Below are positions 7,112 to 14,820 of a DNA stretch of 15,824 nt, one piece after another. The stretch's first letter is position 1; every line of letters starts with the position of its first letter. The stretch covers positions 1 through 15,824 of the forward strand of contig CAYWMP010000141.1 of the NCBI GenBank assembly GCA_964459445.1, given 5' to 3'. The translations under genes and the position numbers were made by a program. The notes under the pieces were generated by a model that saw nothing but the letters and a program-made list of their open reading frames with translations, was not told the origin of the DNA and searched no databases. The DNA is from CAYWMP01 sp964459445 (GTDB taxonomy: Bacteria > Desulfobacterota > DSM-4660 > Desulfatiglandales > HGW-15).

Positions 7112-7145
7112 GAAGGCGTTCCAAACTGGAACGCCTTCCCCTTTT
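7112..7145. terminator. Strong hairpin, probable terminator after the YeiH-family gene
   Basis: An 11-bp perfect stem (7112-7122 with 7128-7138, GAAGGCGTTCC / GGAACGCCTTC) around a 5-nt loop AAACT. On the plus strand it is followed by CCCCTTTTAT, but on the minus strand, where the only nearby gene ends at 7175, it is followed by TCTCCTAAACC without a T tract. It lies 36 nt beyond that stop codon. It may end minus-strand transcription, or shield the region from plus-strand read-through. Confidence 0.6.
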
Positions 7146-7174
7146 ATAAGAGGATCGGCTTTAGGGTTCGCGGT

Positions 7175-8542
7175 CTAGTCCGGCAGAATGACGGGCGTGA
7201 AAAATGCTCCCGACCAGAGGATCCAGGTGACAAAGAGCGTCCAGAAGGCATTGGCTGTCTGGGAGAGCCAGTAGGCAATGGCTGGTCTGCCGCCTCCTAC
7301 CGTCACCAATTCTTTAAAGTTGGTTTCCAGGCCGATGGCCACGAAACAGAGGGTGAAAAACCAGGTCCGGTAGCTCTTGCAGGCCTTGGCAACGGCCTTT
7401 GCGCCTTTATTCCCGATAGAGGGCTCCACAAAAAAGGAGACGACAAATGAAGCCACCATAAACCCGATTACGAACTTGGGAAAGCGGTACCAGATTTCCA
7501 TGAACCCAGGCCTTTCCGCCCCCTCTTTTCGTTCAAGGACCATAGTGGCCCAAAGTGCCATTATAAAGGCCACGAGGCCGATAAGCACATTCTGGGCCAT
7601 CTTCACCATGGCAGCGGCATCAACCGCGGCCTTGCTCGGTTCCCCTGCCGAGTTGCGCAAGACCTCGCCGGCGGCAATCACTGCCCCCGTATTGTCGATC
7701 ACGCCGCCAAGCCAGGCGCCGCCCCATTGGGTAGGAAGATTGAGCCAGACGGCAATGGGCGGCATAACAAGTATCAACACCACTGCACAGACGAGCACCC
7801 ATGCGATCATATAGCTTACTTCCTTGGGGTCGCCCTGGATGGCCCCGCCGGCCGCAATGGTGGCCGAGACGCCGCATATGGAATTGGCCGTGGCAATGAT
7901 GCTGCTGAAGCGTTCCGACACCCCGAATTTTCTGCAGATCCAGTAGGTCATAAACCAGACGGTCCCTGCTACAATGACGGCCTGGGCCACCCCGACGGCA
8001 CCCGCCTTGAGGACCACGGAGAACATGATCGTCGCCCCCATGCAAACCAGGCCGATCTTGATAAAAAATTCCGTCAGCCCGGCTGCTTTAAGGAATTTAG
8101 GCACCTTAAAGATGTTGCTGATAACCAGGCCGAAAATCAGTGCGAAGAGGACATAGGATATCCCCCATTTCTTGATGAAGGCCTGCTTGGAAATGACAAT
8201 AGAAATAAAACTCAGGGCAAAGATGACGATAAAGCCGGGGATGTAACGTTTGATGTCGACCTTCATGAACGCGGCACCAATCATGGTCAGGACGCCCATG
8301 AAGATGCACAGGTAAATGGTGGTCCAGATCGTACTTGCACCCTTGGGGAAAGCTGCCCCAAGGCTAGTCCAAGTCTTTATCTTGGGTATAGAGGGCAATA
8401 AGCCGACAACCCACTTGCCTTCCTTGGCCTCTTGTACGCCGATGATGGCTAAAAGCAGGATAAACCAACCAAGCCAACAGGCCCACCAATCCTCATTTTT
8501 CCAAAGGTTAGACCAATCAATCTTACCATTGCCATTGGCCAT
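7175..8542 (-). CDS. YeiH-family putative sulfate exporter (integral membrane)
   Basis: A 455-residue polytopic inner-membrane protein of the YeiH / conserved hypothetical 698 family, annotated in databases as putative sulfate exporters; transport substrate is not firmly established for most members. Seen: many hydrophobic helices, the conserved ANSICGVSATIAAGGAI stretch with downstream KEVSYMIAWVLV, GGVIDNTGAVIAAG, MVKMAQNVLIG, and a late FTLCFVAIGLETNFKEL. It is about 100 residues longer than E. coli YeiH; the extra length is mostly N-terminal, including a Trp-rich first helix (NEDWWACWLGWFILLLAIIG). AAAGGAGG lies eight bases before the ATG. It ends in TAG and is divergent from the Na+/Ca2+ antiporter gene. 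A role in sulfate or sulfonate metabolism is inferred only. Confidence 0.87.
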   Translation of the reverse strand: MANGNGKIDWSNLWKNEDWWACWLGWFILLLAIIGVQEAKEGKWVVGLLPSIPKIKTWTSLGAAFPKGASTIWTTIYLCIFMGVLTMIGAAFMKVDIKRYIPGFIVIFALSFISIVISKQAFIKKWGISYVLFALIFGLVISNIFKVPKFLKAAGLTEFFIKIGLVCMGATIMFSVVLKAGAVGVAQAVIVAGTVWFMTYWICRKFGVSERFSSIIATANSICGVSATIAAGGAIQGDPKEVSYMIAWVLVCAVVLILVMPPIAVWLNLPTQWGGAWLGGVIDNTGAVIAAGEVLRNSAGEPSKAAVDAAAMVKMAQNVLIGLVAFIMALWATMVLERKEGAERPGFMEIWYRFPKFVIGFMVASFVVSFFVEPSIGNKGAKAVAKACKSYRTWFFTLCFVAIGLETNFKELVTVGGGRPAIAYWLSQTANAFWTLFVTWILWSGAFFTPVILPD

Positions 8543-8589
8543 AAGATACGCCTCCTTTCATAAGGGAGTGTTAAGTAAATTTGACCTCT

Positions 8590-8616
8590 ATTATACAATT
8601 TCTCTTAAAAAATCAA
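8590..8616 (-). promoter_or_regulatory. Candidate sigma-70 promoter for the YeiH-family gene
   Basis: On the minus strand a perfect TATAAT (8595-8590) is preceded by TTGATT (8616-8611) with a 15-nt spacer, or by TTCTTG (8619-8614) with 18 nt. The start of transcription would be near 8583, about 40 nt before the ATG. The -10 box is convincing, the -35 less so. Confidence 0.45.
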
Positions 8617-8766
8617 GAAAAATAGTGTAAAGAAGTAGAATATATCTAAAGGATGCAAATTTCTCTATATTTTGCTTTGCTATGAATTTTCAAGGGCTTA
8701 TGCCCACAATGTGGTAGAACGGGTGGGCGGATAGAAAATACGGTTTGTTGGAAGGAGATTTAACGA

Positions 8767-9747
8767 ATGGCATTAAATATTCTGCTGTGTCTGGTCGGAT
8801 TTGTCCTGCTTTATTACGGCGCAGAATGGCTGGTTAAAGGGTCATCGAGTCTTGCTCGAAGTCTGGGAGTCACCCCTATCGTCATCGGGCTAACGGTGGT
8901 TGCCTTTGGGACTTCAGCTCCTGAACTGGTTGTCAGTCTCATTTCGTCCATCAAGGCAAAGAGCATGATAGCGGTGGGAAACGTAGTGGGCAGCAATATC
9001 TGTAATATTGCCCTCGTGCTTGGTATGGCGGCCTTGTTTCAGCCGATCACGAGTCACCCATCAGTGGTTAGGCGGGACATCCCGCTTATGCTCGTCATAT
9101 CGGTGTACCTTCTGGCGCTTTCTCTAAATTCCGTCCTTGGCAGATTTGAGGGCGCTACTCTTTTTGGCGGCGTTATTCTCTACACCATCTTCAACTATTA
9201 TGTGGCCCTGAAGGAGACGAAACCGGAGCCCGGTGAAGAGGCGGTTTCGGTTGAGACCGGGATTGAAGAGATCGAGTATGTCGATAAAAGGTCCAAGCAG
9301 ATTGGTCTCATTCTTGTTGGAATCATCGGCGTGGTAGGCGGTGCGCAGATTGTTGTCGAGTCTGCTGTCAAGATAATGACCGTACTCGGCGTGAGCGAAA
9401 AATTTATCGGGCTGACTATCGTGGCCTTCGGGACGTCCCTGCCGGAATTGGCTACCTCTGTTGTGGCTGCCATGAGAAAGGAAATGGACATCAGTATCGG
9501 AAACCTGGTAGGCAGCAACGTCTTCAACATATTGAGCGTTCTCGGCGCCGCATCTTTGGTAAGACCCATTCCCATTCCAGGCGGTTTCTTTGCGAGCGGA
9601 CTGATCTATGATTACCTTGTGATGATGCTGACCAGCTTTCTACCGTGGCTTATGATGAGAAAGGACTTTACGGTAACGCGAAGAGACGGGATTATTCTGC
9701 TTTTCTGTTATGTGGGGTATGTGACATACCTAATTATCAAAGCATAG
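8767..9747 (+). CDS. Calcium/sodium antiporter (CaCA family, YrbG-like)
   Basis: A 326-residue inner-membrane exchanger that would extrude Ca2+ in exchange for Na+, by similarity to the YrbG / K+-dependent exchanger branch of the CaCA superfamily. Seen: the two inverted alpha repeats, GLTVVAFGTSAPELVVS (res. 41-57) and GLTIVAFGTSLPELATS (215-231), each with its ion-binding Glu (Glu53, Glu227), and the companion motifs GNVVGSNICNIALVLG (71-86) and GNLVGSNVFNILSVLG (245-260). An acidic loop between the halves (res. 150-175) is typical. About ten transmembrane helices; length is usual. AAGGAG lies nine bases before the ATG. The stop is TAG. It appears to be a single-gene unit, divergent from the YeiH-family gene. 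Confidence 0.95.
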   Translation: MALNILLCLVGFVLLYYGAEWLVKGSSSLARSLGVTPIVIGLTVVAFGTSAPELVVSLISSIKAKSMIAVGNVVGSNICNIALVLGMAALFQPITSHPSVVRRDIPLMLVISVYLLALSLNSVLGRFEGATLFGGVILYTIFNYYVALKETKPEPGEEAVSVETGIEEIEYVDKRSKQIGLILVGIIGVVGGAQIVVESAVKIMTVLGVSEKFIGLTIVAFGTSLPELATSVVAAMRKEMDISIGNLVGSNVFNILSVLGAASLVRPIPIPGGFFASGLIYDYLVMMLTSFLPWLMMRKDFTVTRRDGIILLFCYVGYVTYLIIKA

Positions 9748-9811
9748 GTTGTCTGGATAGGCCAGGATTTTAGACAAGGCAGTGGCTCAATGCAATAGGA
9801 AACCATCGGTC

Positions 9812-9840
9812 TTGAATGATGAAATTTCAGGCATTATATC
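9812..9840 (+). promoter_or_regulatory. Possible promoter for the small exported protein gene
   Basis: TTGAAT (9812-9817), a 17-nt spacer and TATATC (9835-9840), each 4/6 to consensus, lie about 100 nt before the ATG at 9945. Spacing is ideal but the boxes are ordinary for AT-rich intergenic DNA. Confidence 0.28.
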
Positions 9841-9944
9841 GGTAATCGTTGATGAAAAGACCACTAATAGTCAATTGACGATTGTATTTTGAAGATTGAA
9901 AAATCCATCAGTCATAAGTCGCTTTTTCAGAAAAGGAGGATATT

Positions 9945-10286
9945 ATGTTGAAATTCAGAAAACCAGCCGTCATTTTCTTTTTGATTGCGGCGCTTGTGAT
10001 AATTCCATTCGGGAATTCGGCCTTTGCAGAAGAGAAGCCGGCGAAAGAGGCATCCGAATCCGAACCTATTAAGGCGGTAGAGCAAAAGGATGTGCCCGGG
10101 GATCGGATGATCGCTGATGCCATCTTTCTTAGACCTTTGGGCTTTATGACCACTGTTGCGACCACTTTTGTATTCGTCATCGGCCTGCCCTTTTCCTTGA
10201 TAGGTGGCAACACGAAGGCTTCCTACAACAAACTGGTCGCAGAACCCGCTGCTTATACCTTTAATAGGCCGTTGGGCGAATTCTAA
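9945..10286 (+). CDS. Small exported or membrane protein of unknown function
   Basis: A 113-residue protein I do not recognise by function. Residues 1-28 form a Sec signal peptide: a Lys/Arg start, a hydrophobic core (VIFFLIAALVII) and NSAFA before EE as the likely cleavage site. A Lys/Glu-rich linker follows, then DRMIADAIFLRPLGF and a second hydrophobic helix (about 65-88) ending PFSLIGGN, and the tail AYTFNRPLGEF. The repeated RPLG motif near both ends of the mature part stands out. GGAGG lies six bases before the ATG. It appears monocistronic and converges with the interrupted radical SAM gene. Likely periplasmic-facing and anchored by one helix, unless the signal remains uncleaved. Confidence 0.82.
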   Translation: MLKFRKPAVIFFLIAALVIIPFGNSAFAEEKPAKEASESEPIKAVEQKDVPGDRMIADAIFLRPLGFMTTVATTFVFVIGLPFSLIGGNTKASYNKLVAEPAAYTFNRPLGEF

Positions 10287-10421
10287 GAGACCAGTGAGCG
10301 GCGCTGTCTGCGGCGCGGCCATAATCCCGAGCGCCATAGGCCTTATGCTCGAAAGTATTCATTTGATTTTGAGGGGGTATGAGATCCGGCGGTGTGATTT
10401 GATTGGGCTAGATGACTTGAT

Positions 10422-10805
10422 TTATTCTTCGTAGAGCTTGTAACAGTGCAGGCAGGGCGCTGCCAGGTCTTTCCTGTCCGGATCTTCCAACGCCAGACGC
10501 TTTTCAAAGCCTGCCCGGAACTTTCTTGCCTTCTTTGAATTCCAGATGACCTGTAAGGGCTGATCCATCACGTTTCCAAAGACATATTTCTCCAGGGGCA
10601 AGGTCTGTTCATCAAAGACGTAACTTGCTTTGTTTTCTTTCACACTGATGTTGGTCATCACGCAGGGTGACACATCACCCTTATGGGAAACAACACAGGC
10701 CCTAAACACGTTTTCTCTGCAAAGGGCACAGGGCCGTTTCAAATGAGGTGGGTTGTAGTGAAGATCAATCCCTCTTTCAGAGGCCATCTTTTTTGTTTTT
10801 TCCAA
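10422..10805 (-). CDS. SPASM-like C-terminal part of an interrupted radical SAM gene
   Basis: The 3' portion of a radical SAM/SPASM gene, separated from its 5' portion by one in-frame TAG at 10826-10824. The frame is the same on both sides, and six further sense codons lie between the TAG and the TTG at 10805. If translated alone it would need a weak start such as TTG 10805 or ATG 10787. Seen: CALCRENVFRACVVSHKGDVSPC and the C-terminal CLHCYKLYEE, giving the cysteine pattern expected of an auxiliary-cluster domain, plus VIWNSKKARKFRAGF, the usual linker before the last cysteine pair. Without the radical SAM core it should have no catalysis by itself. It is either a dead fragment or the second half of a readthrough product. 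Confidence 0.7.
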   Translation of the reverse strand: MEKTKKMASERGIDLHYNPPHLKRPCALCRENVFRACVVSHKGDVSPCVMTNISVKENKASYVFDEQTLPLEKYVFGNVMDQPLQVIWNSKKARKFRAGFEKRLALEDPDRKDLAAPCLHCYKLYEE

Positions 10806-10823
10806 TGTGGCGTTGACTTCAGG

Positions 10824-11492
10824 CTAAAGGTCCGGATAGTTCAATAGGGATTCTTTCTCCATTGTTTCACTTCCGATGAAGTTTAGGTTACTTACCACAA
10901 TTTGATCCATGCACCACCTTTCAGCGAGCGCAGGAAGTTGATCCAACTCTTTCCAATTGGATTTTAGGAGCATAAAGGCAATATGAATGCTGAGGCCCTG
11001 GCCCGGGGAATGTCGTCTCAGTTCTTTGAGTTTTCGCATCGCATCATCAATGCGTTCAAATCTGCACCCCTTTCTCCAATACTCATGAGTGCTTGAGGTG
11101 GTTCCAGCAAGACTGAGTCCCATGATGTCTATCCCCGATTCCAATACCATCGTTCTGTTTTCAGAATTAAGAAACGTGCCGTTTGTCGTGAATCCCGCCT
11201 TTGCGCCCGTTGCTTTCACGGCCTTGACCATTTCCCAGAACGCCGGATGTAAAAGGGGTTCGCCCCACCCCTGAAGAAAAACCAGATCGGCCATGTGAAA
11301 GGCGGGCTTAAGGGCTTCGAAGGTTTCTTTATCCATGAGACCGCCGGTCCATTGTCCCTGATAACAACCGATGACGCAGTAGGCGCAGGAGGCATTGCAG
11401 ACGGCTGACACTTCCGCCTGAATGCATTCAAGATGGATGGGTTCGTCATTTTCCCAAAGATCCTTGAGTTTATCGAAAAACATTTTCAACAT
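10824..11492 (-). CDS. Radical SAM core, 5' part of a gene interrupted by an in-frame TAG
   Basis: A 222-residue radical SAM core. Seen: CNASCAYC (CxxxCxxC for the SAM-binding 4Fe-4S cluster), LQGWGEPLLHP, a TTNGTFL strand, GLSLAGTTSSTHEYWRKG and IVVSNLNFIGS near the end, all in the order found in full-length SPASM-type proteins. The reading frame stops at TAG 10826-10824 exactly between the core and the SPASM-like region, which continues in the same frame for 133 codons to a TAA; the joined length would be 356. The chosen ATG at 11492 has GGAGAGGAAG upstream; the frame is open to a TTG at 11612, but that extension has no recognisable domain. Possible explanations are a recent nonsense mutation, a sequencing error, or UAG recoding. 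Confidence 0.78.
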   Translation of the reverse strand: MLKMFFDKLKDLWENDEPIHLECIQAEVSAVCNASCAYCVIGCYQGQWTGGLMDKETFEALKPAFHMADLVFLQGWGEPLLHPAFWEMVKAVKATGAKAGFTTNGTFLNSENRTMVLESGIDIMGLSLAGTTSSTHEYWRKGCRFERIDDAMRKLKELRRHSPGQGLSIHIAFMLLKSNWKELDQLPALAERWCMDQIVVSNLNFIGSETMEKESLLNYPDL

Positions 11493-11933
11493 GTCTCCGT
11501 TCTTCCTCTCCTGCGTTGAATATGTTGTCTTGTGCTGCAAAAATGCCCTGATATTTTTCAAACCAAAACGCGTGTTCGAAACCCGCAATAGGTCTTTGGA
11601 TGATCTAATCAAAAACTAACCGTGTCCTCGTCTCAATTTAACCCAGGGAACACAAATTGCAATAATCCATAGAATCACAATTCAGCTCCAAAGGACTTTG
11701 CCCAATCTCACCTAATTTCTGGCCACTTAGAGTCTTACCTGAACGATTTGCCACACATGCAAGATGCTTCCTGTACTAATCTTTGGCATTGGACATTCAG
11801 GATATTCGATATATTTTAATGGCTAATCAGACCCATTCGGGAGTATATCTAAGAGGGCGAAGTCCAAGGTTTTGACTTTTTTTACAGTGCTTTGCAATCT
11901 TTTTAAAAGGCAAGGAATCAGGAGTAAACAAAT
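11493..11933. other. Intergenic region between divergent genes
   Basis: 441 nt between the minus-strand radical SAM start and the LOG gene. The first 120 nt continue the radical SAM frame upstream to a TTG at 11612. The rest is AT-rich and must hold promoters for both genes. TTGGAC (11789-11794) with TATTTT (11812-11817) and TTGACT (11872-11877) are the best plus-strand pieces, but neither makes a convincing promoter. No tRNA or repeat is seen. Confidence 0.4.
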
Positions 11934-12983
11934 ATGAAAAATGCCCCATCTAGGAAGTTAAGTTTTAAAAGAGCAAACGGCCCCATCGACGACCAGATCG
12001 AACAATTGATGAAGCTTGCCGGGGAGATCGACCATCCGGACATTGTCCGGGAAATGATCATAGCTGCCCTGAAGGCTGGGCTGGAGAACGATGAGAATGT
12101 GGACCTGAAACTTATGAACACGACTTTGAAGGAAATGCGATTTACATCCAAGGCATTCGGCCCCTATAGGGAGGTTAGAAAGGTAACGGCTTTTGGTTCG
12201 GCCAGGACAAACCCCAAAGAACCCATCTATAAAATGGCGCAGGATTTTGGTCGAAAACTCGCAGAAGCAGAATACATGGTTATAACCGGCGGGGGGCCCG
12301 GCATTATGCAGGCCGTCATGGAAGGCGCAGGACCTGAACACTCCTTCGGCGTCAATATTCGATTGCCCTTCGAACAAAAAACCAATCCCGTGCTTGAAGG
12401 AAACCCCAAGAACATCAACTACAAATACTTTTTCAATCGAAAGGTTGCCTTCCTCAAAGAGGCGGACGCCATTGCCCTTTTCCCCGGCGGTTTCGGCACC
12501 CTCGATGAGGCCATGGAAACCCTCACCCTGGTTCAAACCGGAAAGCGCAATCCGGTCCCTCTTGTGCTCATAGACGAACCCGGAGGCACATACTGGAGCG
12601 ACTGGCATGGATTCTTCGAAAAAGAACTATTGGACGGCGGATACATCAGTGAAAGCGACTTTCATCTATTCGATCTGGTCGATTCGGTAGAAGATGCAGT
12701 GGAGAAGATTTTTCAATTTTATCGGCGTTACCACAGTTTGCGTTATATGGGAGACAAACTGGTGATACGCTTAAACGCCCCGATTGATGAGCAACAGGTA
12801 GAGGAATTGCGTACCCGCTTTTCTGATATGCTCTCCCCACAGGGCGATATAACCCTATCGAAACCTCTGCCCATGGAGGCCAACGAGCCAGACATTGCGC
12901 ATTTGACAAGGTTTGTGGTTGATTTCAACAGAGGAGATTTTGGTCGACTTCGTCGATTAATAGACGCGATCAATGCCTGTTGA
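11934..12983 (+). CDS. LOG family protein (Rossmann-fold nucleotide hydrolase-like)
   Basis: A 349-residue protein of the LOG family, formerly misannotated as lysine decarboxylase. Characterised members are phosphoribohydrolases that release bases from nucleoside 5'-monophosphates, such as cytokinin activation in plants or YgdH/PpnN in E. coli. Seen: VTAFGSAR (res. 84-91), the TGGGPGIM loop (118-125) and PGGFGTLDE (184-192), the family signature. The protein has an N-terminal helical extension of about 80 residues and a C-terminal extension of about 85 beyond the core, so it is longer than plant LOG proteins and nearer PpnN in architecture. CAGGAG lies about ten bases before the ATG. It stands alone, with a probable terminator 28 nt after the stop. 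The nucleotide substrate is inferred from the family. Confidence 0.92.
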   Translation: MKNAPSRKLSFKRANGPIDDQIEQLMKLAGEIDHPDIVREMIIAALKAGLENDENVDLKLMNTTLKEMRFTSKAFGPYREVRKVTAFGSARTNPKEPIYKMAQDFGRKLAEAEYMVITGGGPGIMQAVMEGAGPEHSFGVNIRLPFEQKTNPVLEGNPKNINYKYFFNRKVAFLKEADAIALFPGGFGTLDEAMETLTLVQTGKRNPVPLVLIDEPGGTYWSDWHGFFEKELLDGGYISESDFHLFDLVDSVEDAVEKIFQFYRRYHSLRYMGDKLVIRLNAPIDEQQVEELRTRFSDMLSPQGDITLSKPLPMEANEPDIAHLTRFVVDFNRGDFGRLRRLIDAINAC

Positions 12984-13010
12984 AAGAAATCGTTGTCTGT
13001 TATTGAAATC

Positions 13011-13031
13011 GGCTCGAGCGCGAGGCCTTTT
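13011..13031 (+). terminator. Probable intrinsic terminator after the LOG gene
   Basis: GGCTCG (13011-13016), loop AGCG, CGAGGCC (13021-13027) forms a six-pair stem with one bulged G, followed directly by TTTT. It begins 28 nt after the LOG stop codon. Confidence 0.45.
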
Positions 13032-13728
13032 GCCACAATCTATAGATTTGAGATTAGAAAAAATGAGGGGACGGCACAGGCGATGATTGTTACTAATATC
13101 ATTCAGGGTCAAAATCCGCGGGATTTCCGCTCCTATTGAGATGGAAGCCAATCAAAGAAAAAAGGGTTGACTGGTTTTTCCGTTGGCATATGATGCGGAT
13201 TATTTGCTATGGTGATTGTAATTTTATTGTCTCATTGAAATTGAAAGGTGCTTGTTAAAAGGATTCAGCGGCTTTTCAGTCACGCAGATGGGGCAATAAA
13301 TGGATGGCATCAATTATTGAAACCAGGAGCGCTCGACGAATTCTTCCACTTTAATTAATTAACAAAGAATGGCTTAGCCCGTAGGGTTGTGGACAAGCTT
13401 CTACCCACCATGTGTTATTACCGGCCTAACGAATTAACTGTCCGCAAGCAGCCGGCATGTGCCTTCCCAAGGTTATTTTCAATCAAGGCTATGTAGAAGC
13501 CATCATAATGAACCAATATATTTTAGCGATGGGGCCTATTGGTCCAGGGGTAGACACTGTTGGTGGCGATTCCCAAAGGCCATATTCCGGACGCTATCAC
13601 GCCGGGTATCGGCAGTAATTACAAAGGGCCCATCAAAACCACAATAATATTGCACTGAGAAAATTTGGGGAATAGCATAGGGTTTCCGTGATCTTGTCAG
13701 GGGAGCAAAGAACCAAAAGGAGGGAAAG
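13032..13728. other. Gene-poor stretch upstream of the RRM gene
   Basis: About 700 nt without a convincing gene. A 36-codon frame at 13508-13618 encodes a Gly/Tyr/Pro-rich peptide (MGPIGPGVDTVGGD in its middle) but has no ribosome binding site. A CCGGC/GCCGG pair (about 13421-13455) and several AT-rich patches occur. Nothing matches a tRNA, a known small RNA or an IS element by eye. Part of it may be a long 5' leader of the RNA-binding protein gene. Confidence 0.4.
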
Positions 13729-14001
13729 ATGAACATTTATGTGGGCAATTTGTCGTACGAAGTAGGCGATGAGGACTTGAAGGAGGCCTTTGAGGCCTAT
13801 GGCCAGGTTGAATCTGCCAAAGTGATCAAGGATATGTACAGCGGGAGGTCAAGGGGATTTGGCTTTGTTGAGATGTCCGATGAGAATGAAGGCTCAAAGG
13901 CCATCGAGGGTCTGGACGGAAAAGAGTTGAAGGGTCGGGCGGTAAAGGTGAACAAGGCTCGTCCGCGCTCCGAAGGTCGTCGTGGCGGCCGACGGTATTA
14001 G
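13729..14001 (+). CDS. RRM-domain RNA-binding protein
   Basis: A 90-residue single-RRM protein of the bacterial Rbp type, which binds single-stranded RNA in the cytoplasm; cyanobacterial relatives are cold-inducible. Seen: RNP2 IYVGNL (res. 3-8), RNP1 RGFGFVEM (42-49) with the aromatic residues that stack on RNA, and a short Arg/Gly-rich tail SEGRRGGRRY. The whole beta-alpha-beta-beta-alpha-beta fold fits into residues 1-77. AAAAGGAGG lies seven bases before the ATG, a very strong site, suggesting high expression. The gene stands alone after a long non-coding stretch and is followed by a T run. The stop is TAG. RNA targets are unknown. Confidence 0.96.
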   Translation: MNIYVGNLSYEVGDEDLKEAFEAYGQVESAKVIKDMYSGRSRGFGFVEMSDENEGSKAIEGLDGKELKGRAVKVNKARPRSEGRRGGRRY

Positions 14002-14037
14002 AATGTGAAGATAGCCGTGCAGAAGGGCCGTTTTTTT
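13986..14037 (+). terminator. Possible terminator after the RRM gene
   Basis: CGGCC (13986-13990, at the end of the coding region) can pair with GGCCG (14026-14030), with an inner GACGG / CCGT pairing, and the right arm runs straight into seven T (14031-14037). The T run is convincing; the long-loop stem is not. Confidence 0.35.
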
Positions 14038-14161
14038 ATGTCAGAAAACTGGCTCGAAATCGTTAAAAAAAATGAAAGGGCGGATGCGTTCCCATGTTGG
14101 AAGCAAAATCTGAATTTTTTTTGCACAAATACCTACTCATGAAGACAGAGGGTGGAGGAAT

Positions 14162-14653
14162 ATGTTGACGCCCATGTCAATATCTCAGGTCGTCGTTGAC
14201 TCCCAAACCAATAGCCCTATCGTGGTTTTGAAGGAGATCAACGGAGACAGGATTTTGCCCATATGGATTGGACTGCTCGAGGCCGACGCTATTGCCAGTG
14301 TGCTGGAGGGCGTTACATTTTCAAGACCGATGACCCATGATTTACTCAAGACCGTTCTTGAATCATCAGATTTTGAGATAACGAAAGTCGAAGTCAACGA
14401 TCTAAAAAACAATACGTACTATGCCCTTATACACCTCAGACATAATGACGAAAATATGACGATCGATGCGAGACCAAGTGATGCTTTAGCCATATCTTTG
14501 AGAGTTGGGGCGCCAATTTATGTTGCGGAAGCCATCCTTGATAACTCCGTTCAGATAGAAATGAAAGCAGAGCCTGAGGACACTTCGGAAGAGGGCAAGA
14601 AGTGGCAAGAGCTGTTGGAAAAAATGGATCCGGATGATTTCGGAAACACATAA
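14162..14653 (+). CDS. Bifunctional nuclease family protein (DUF151)
   Basis: A 163-residue protein with a DUF151 / bifunctional nuclease domain. Plant members are reported to cleave RNA and DNA; bacterial members are mostly untested. Seen: SPIVVLKEINGDRILPIWIGLLEADAIA (res. 18-45), the core block of the family, SRPMTHDLLKTVLE (54-67), NTYYALIHL and the ARPSDALAISLRVGAPIYV block (103-121) with the conserved RPSDA. An acidic tail (residues 134-160) extends past the domain. The ATG at 14162 has GGAGG only three bases upstream; a TTG in the next codon would have better spacing, so the exact start is uncertain by one codon. It lies 160 nt after the RRM gene on the same strand and may be transcribed separately. 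Confidence 0.92.
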   Translation: MLTPMSISQVVVDSQTNSPIVVLKEINGDRILPIWIGLLEADAIASVLEGVTFSRPMTHDLLKTVLESSDFEITKVEVNDLKNNTYYALIHLRHNDENMTIDARPSDALAISLRVGAPIYVAEAILDNSVQIEMKAEPEDTSEEGKKWQELLEKMDPDDFGNT

Positions 14654-14780
14654 CATAGTCTTGTGCCGGATATCGTAAAGGAAGTTTTTTCCAAATTTTC
14701 TCAAATAGGGTGAATCCATGCATCCCTCAACTTAACAACGTGCCGACCCCGTTTCATACCCCACCCTTTTACTTCCACAA

Positions 14781-14808
14781 TTGACAACGTGGAAGAGGGA
14801 CATATTGC
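14781..14808 (+). promoter_or_regulatory. Possible promoter for the PpiC-like gene
   Basis: A perfect TTGACA (14781-14786), a 16-nt spacer and TATTGC (14803-14808). The -35 box matches consensus fully but the -10 only 3/6. Transcription would start about 65 nt before the GTG start. Confidence 0.3.
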
Positions 14809-14820
14809 AAGCCAAATCAA

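Noticed and set aside
7727..8401. 224-codon open frame on the plus strand opposite the YeiH-family gene
   Set aside because: Its composition is the Asp/Gly/His-rich pattern typical of an antisense shadow, and the minus-strand frame has clear family motifs.
11872..11900. TTGACT with CAATCT as a promoter for the LOG gene
   Set aside because: The -10 candidate matches consensus at only two positions.
11958..12608. 216-codon open frame on the minus strand opposite the LOG gene
   Set aside because: No domain or ribosome binding site; the plus-strand frame carries the LOG signature motifs.
13387..13396. TTGTGGACAA, similar to a DnaA box on the minus strand
   Set aside because: It is a single near-match with one deviation from TTATCCACA and no cluster of boxes or origin-linked gene.
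13531..13605. tRNA-like stretch (GGTCCAGGGGTAGACAC resembles a D arm)
   Set aside because: No matching acceptor stem, anticodon arm or GTTCGA-type T loop follows, so the cloverleaf cannot be formed.
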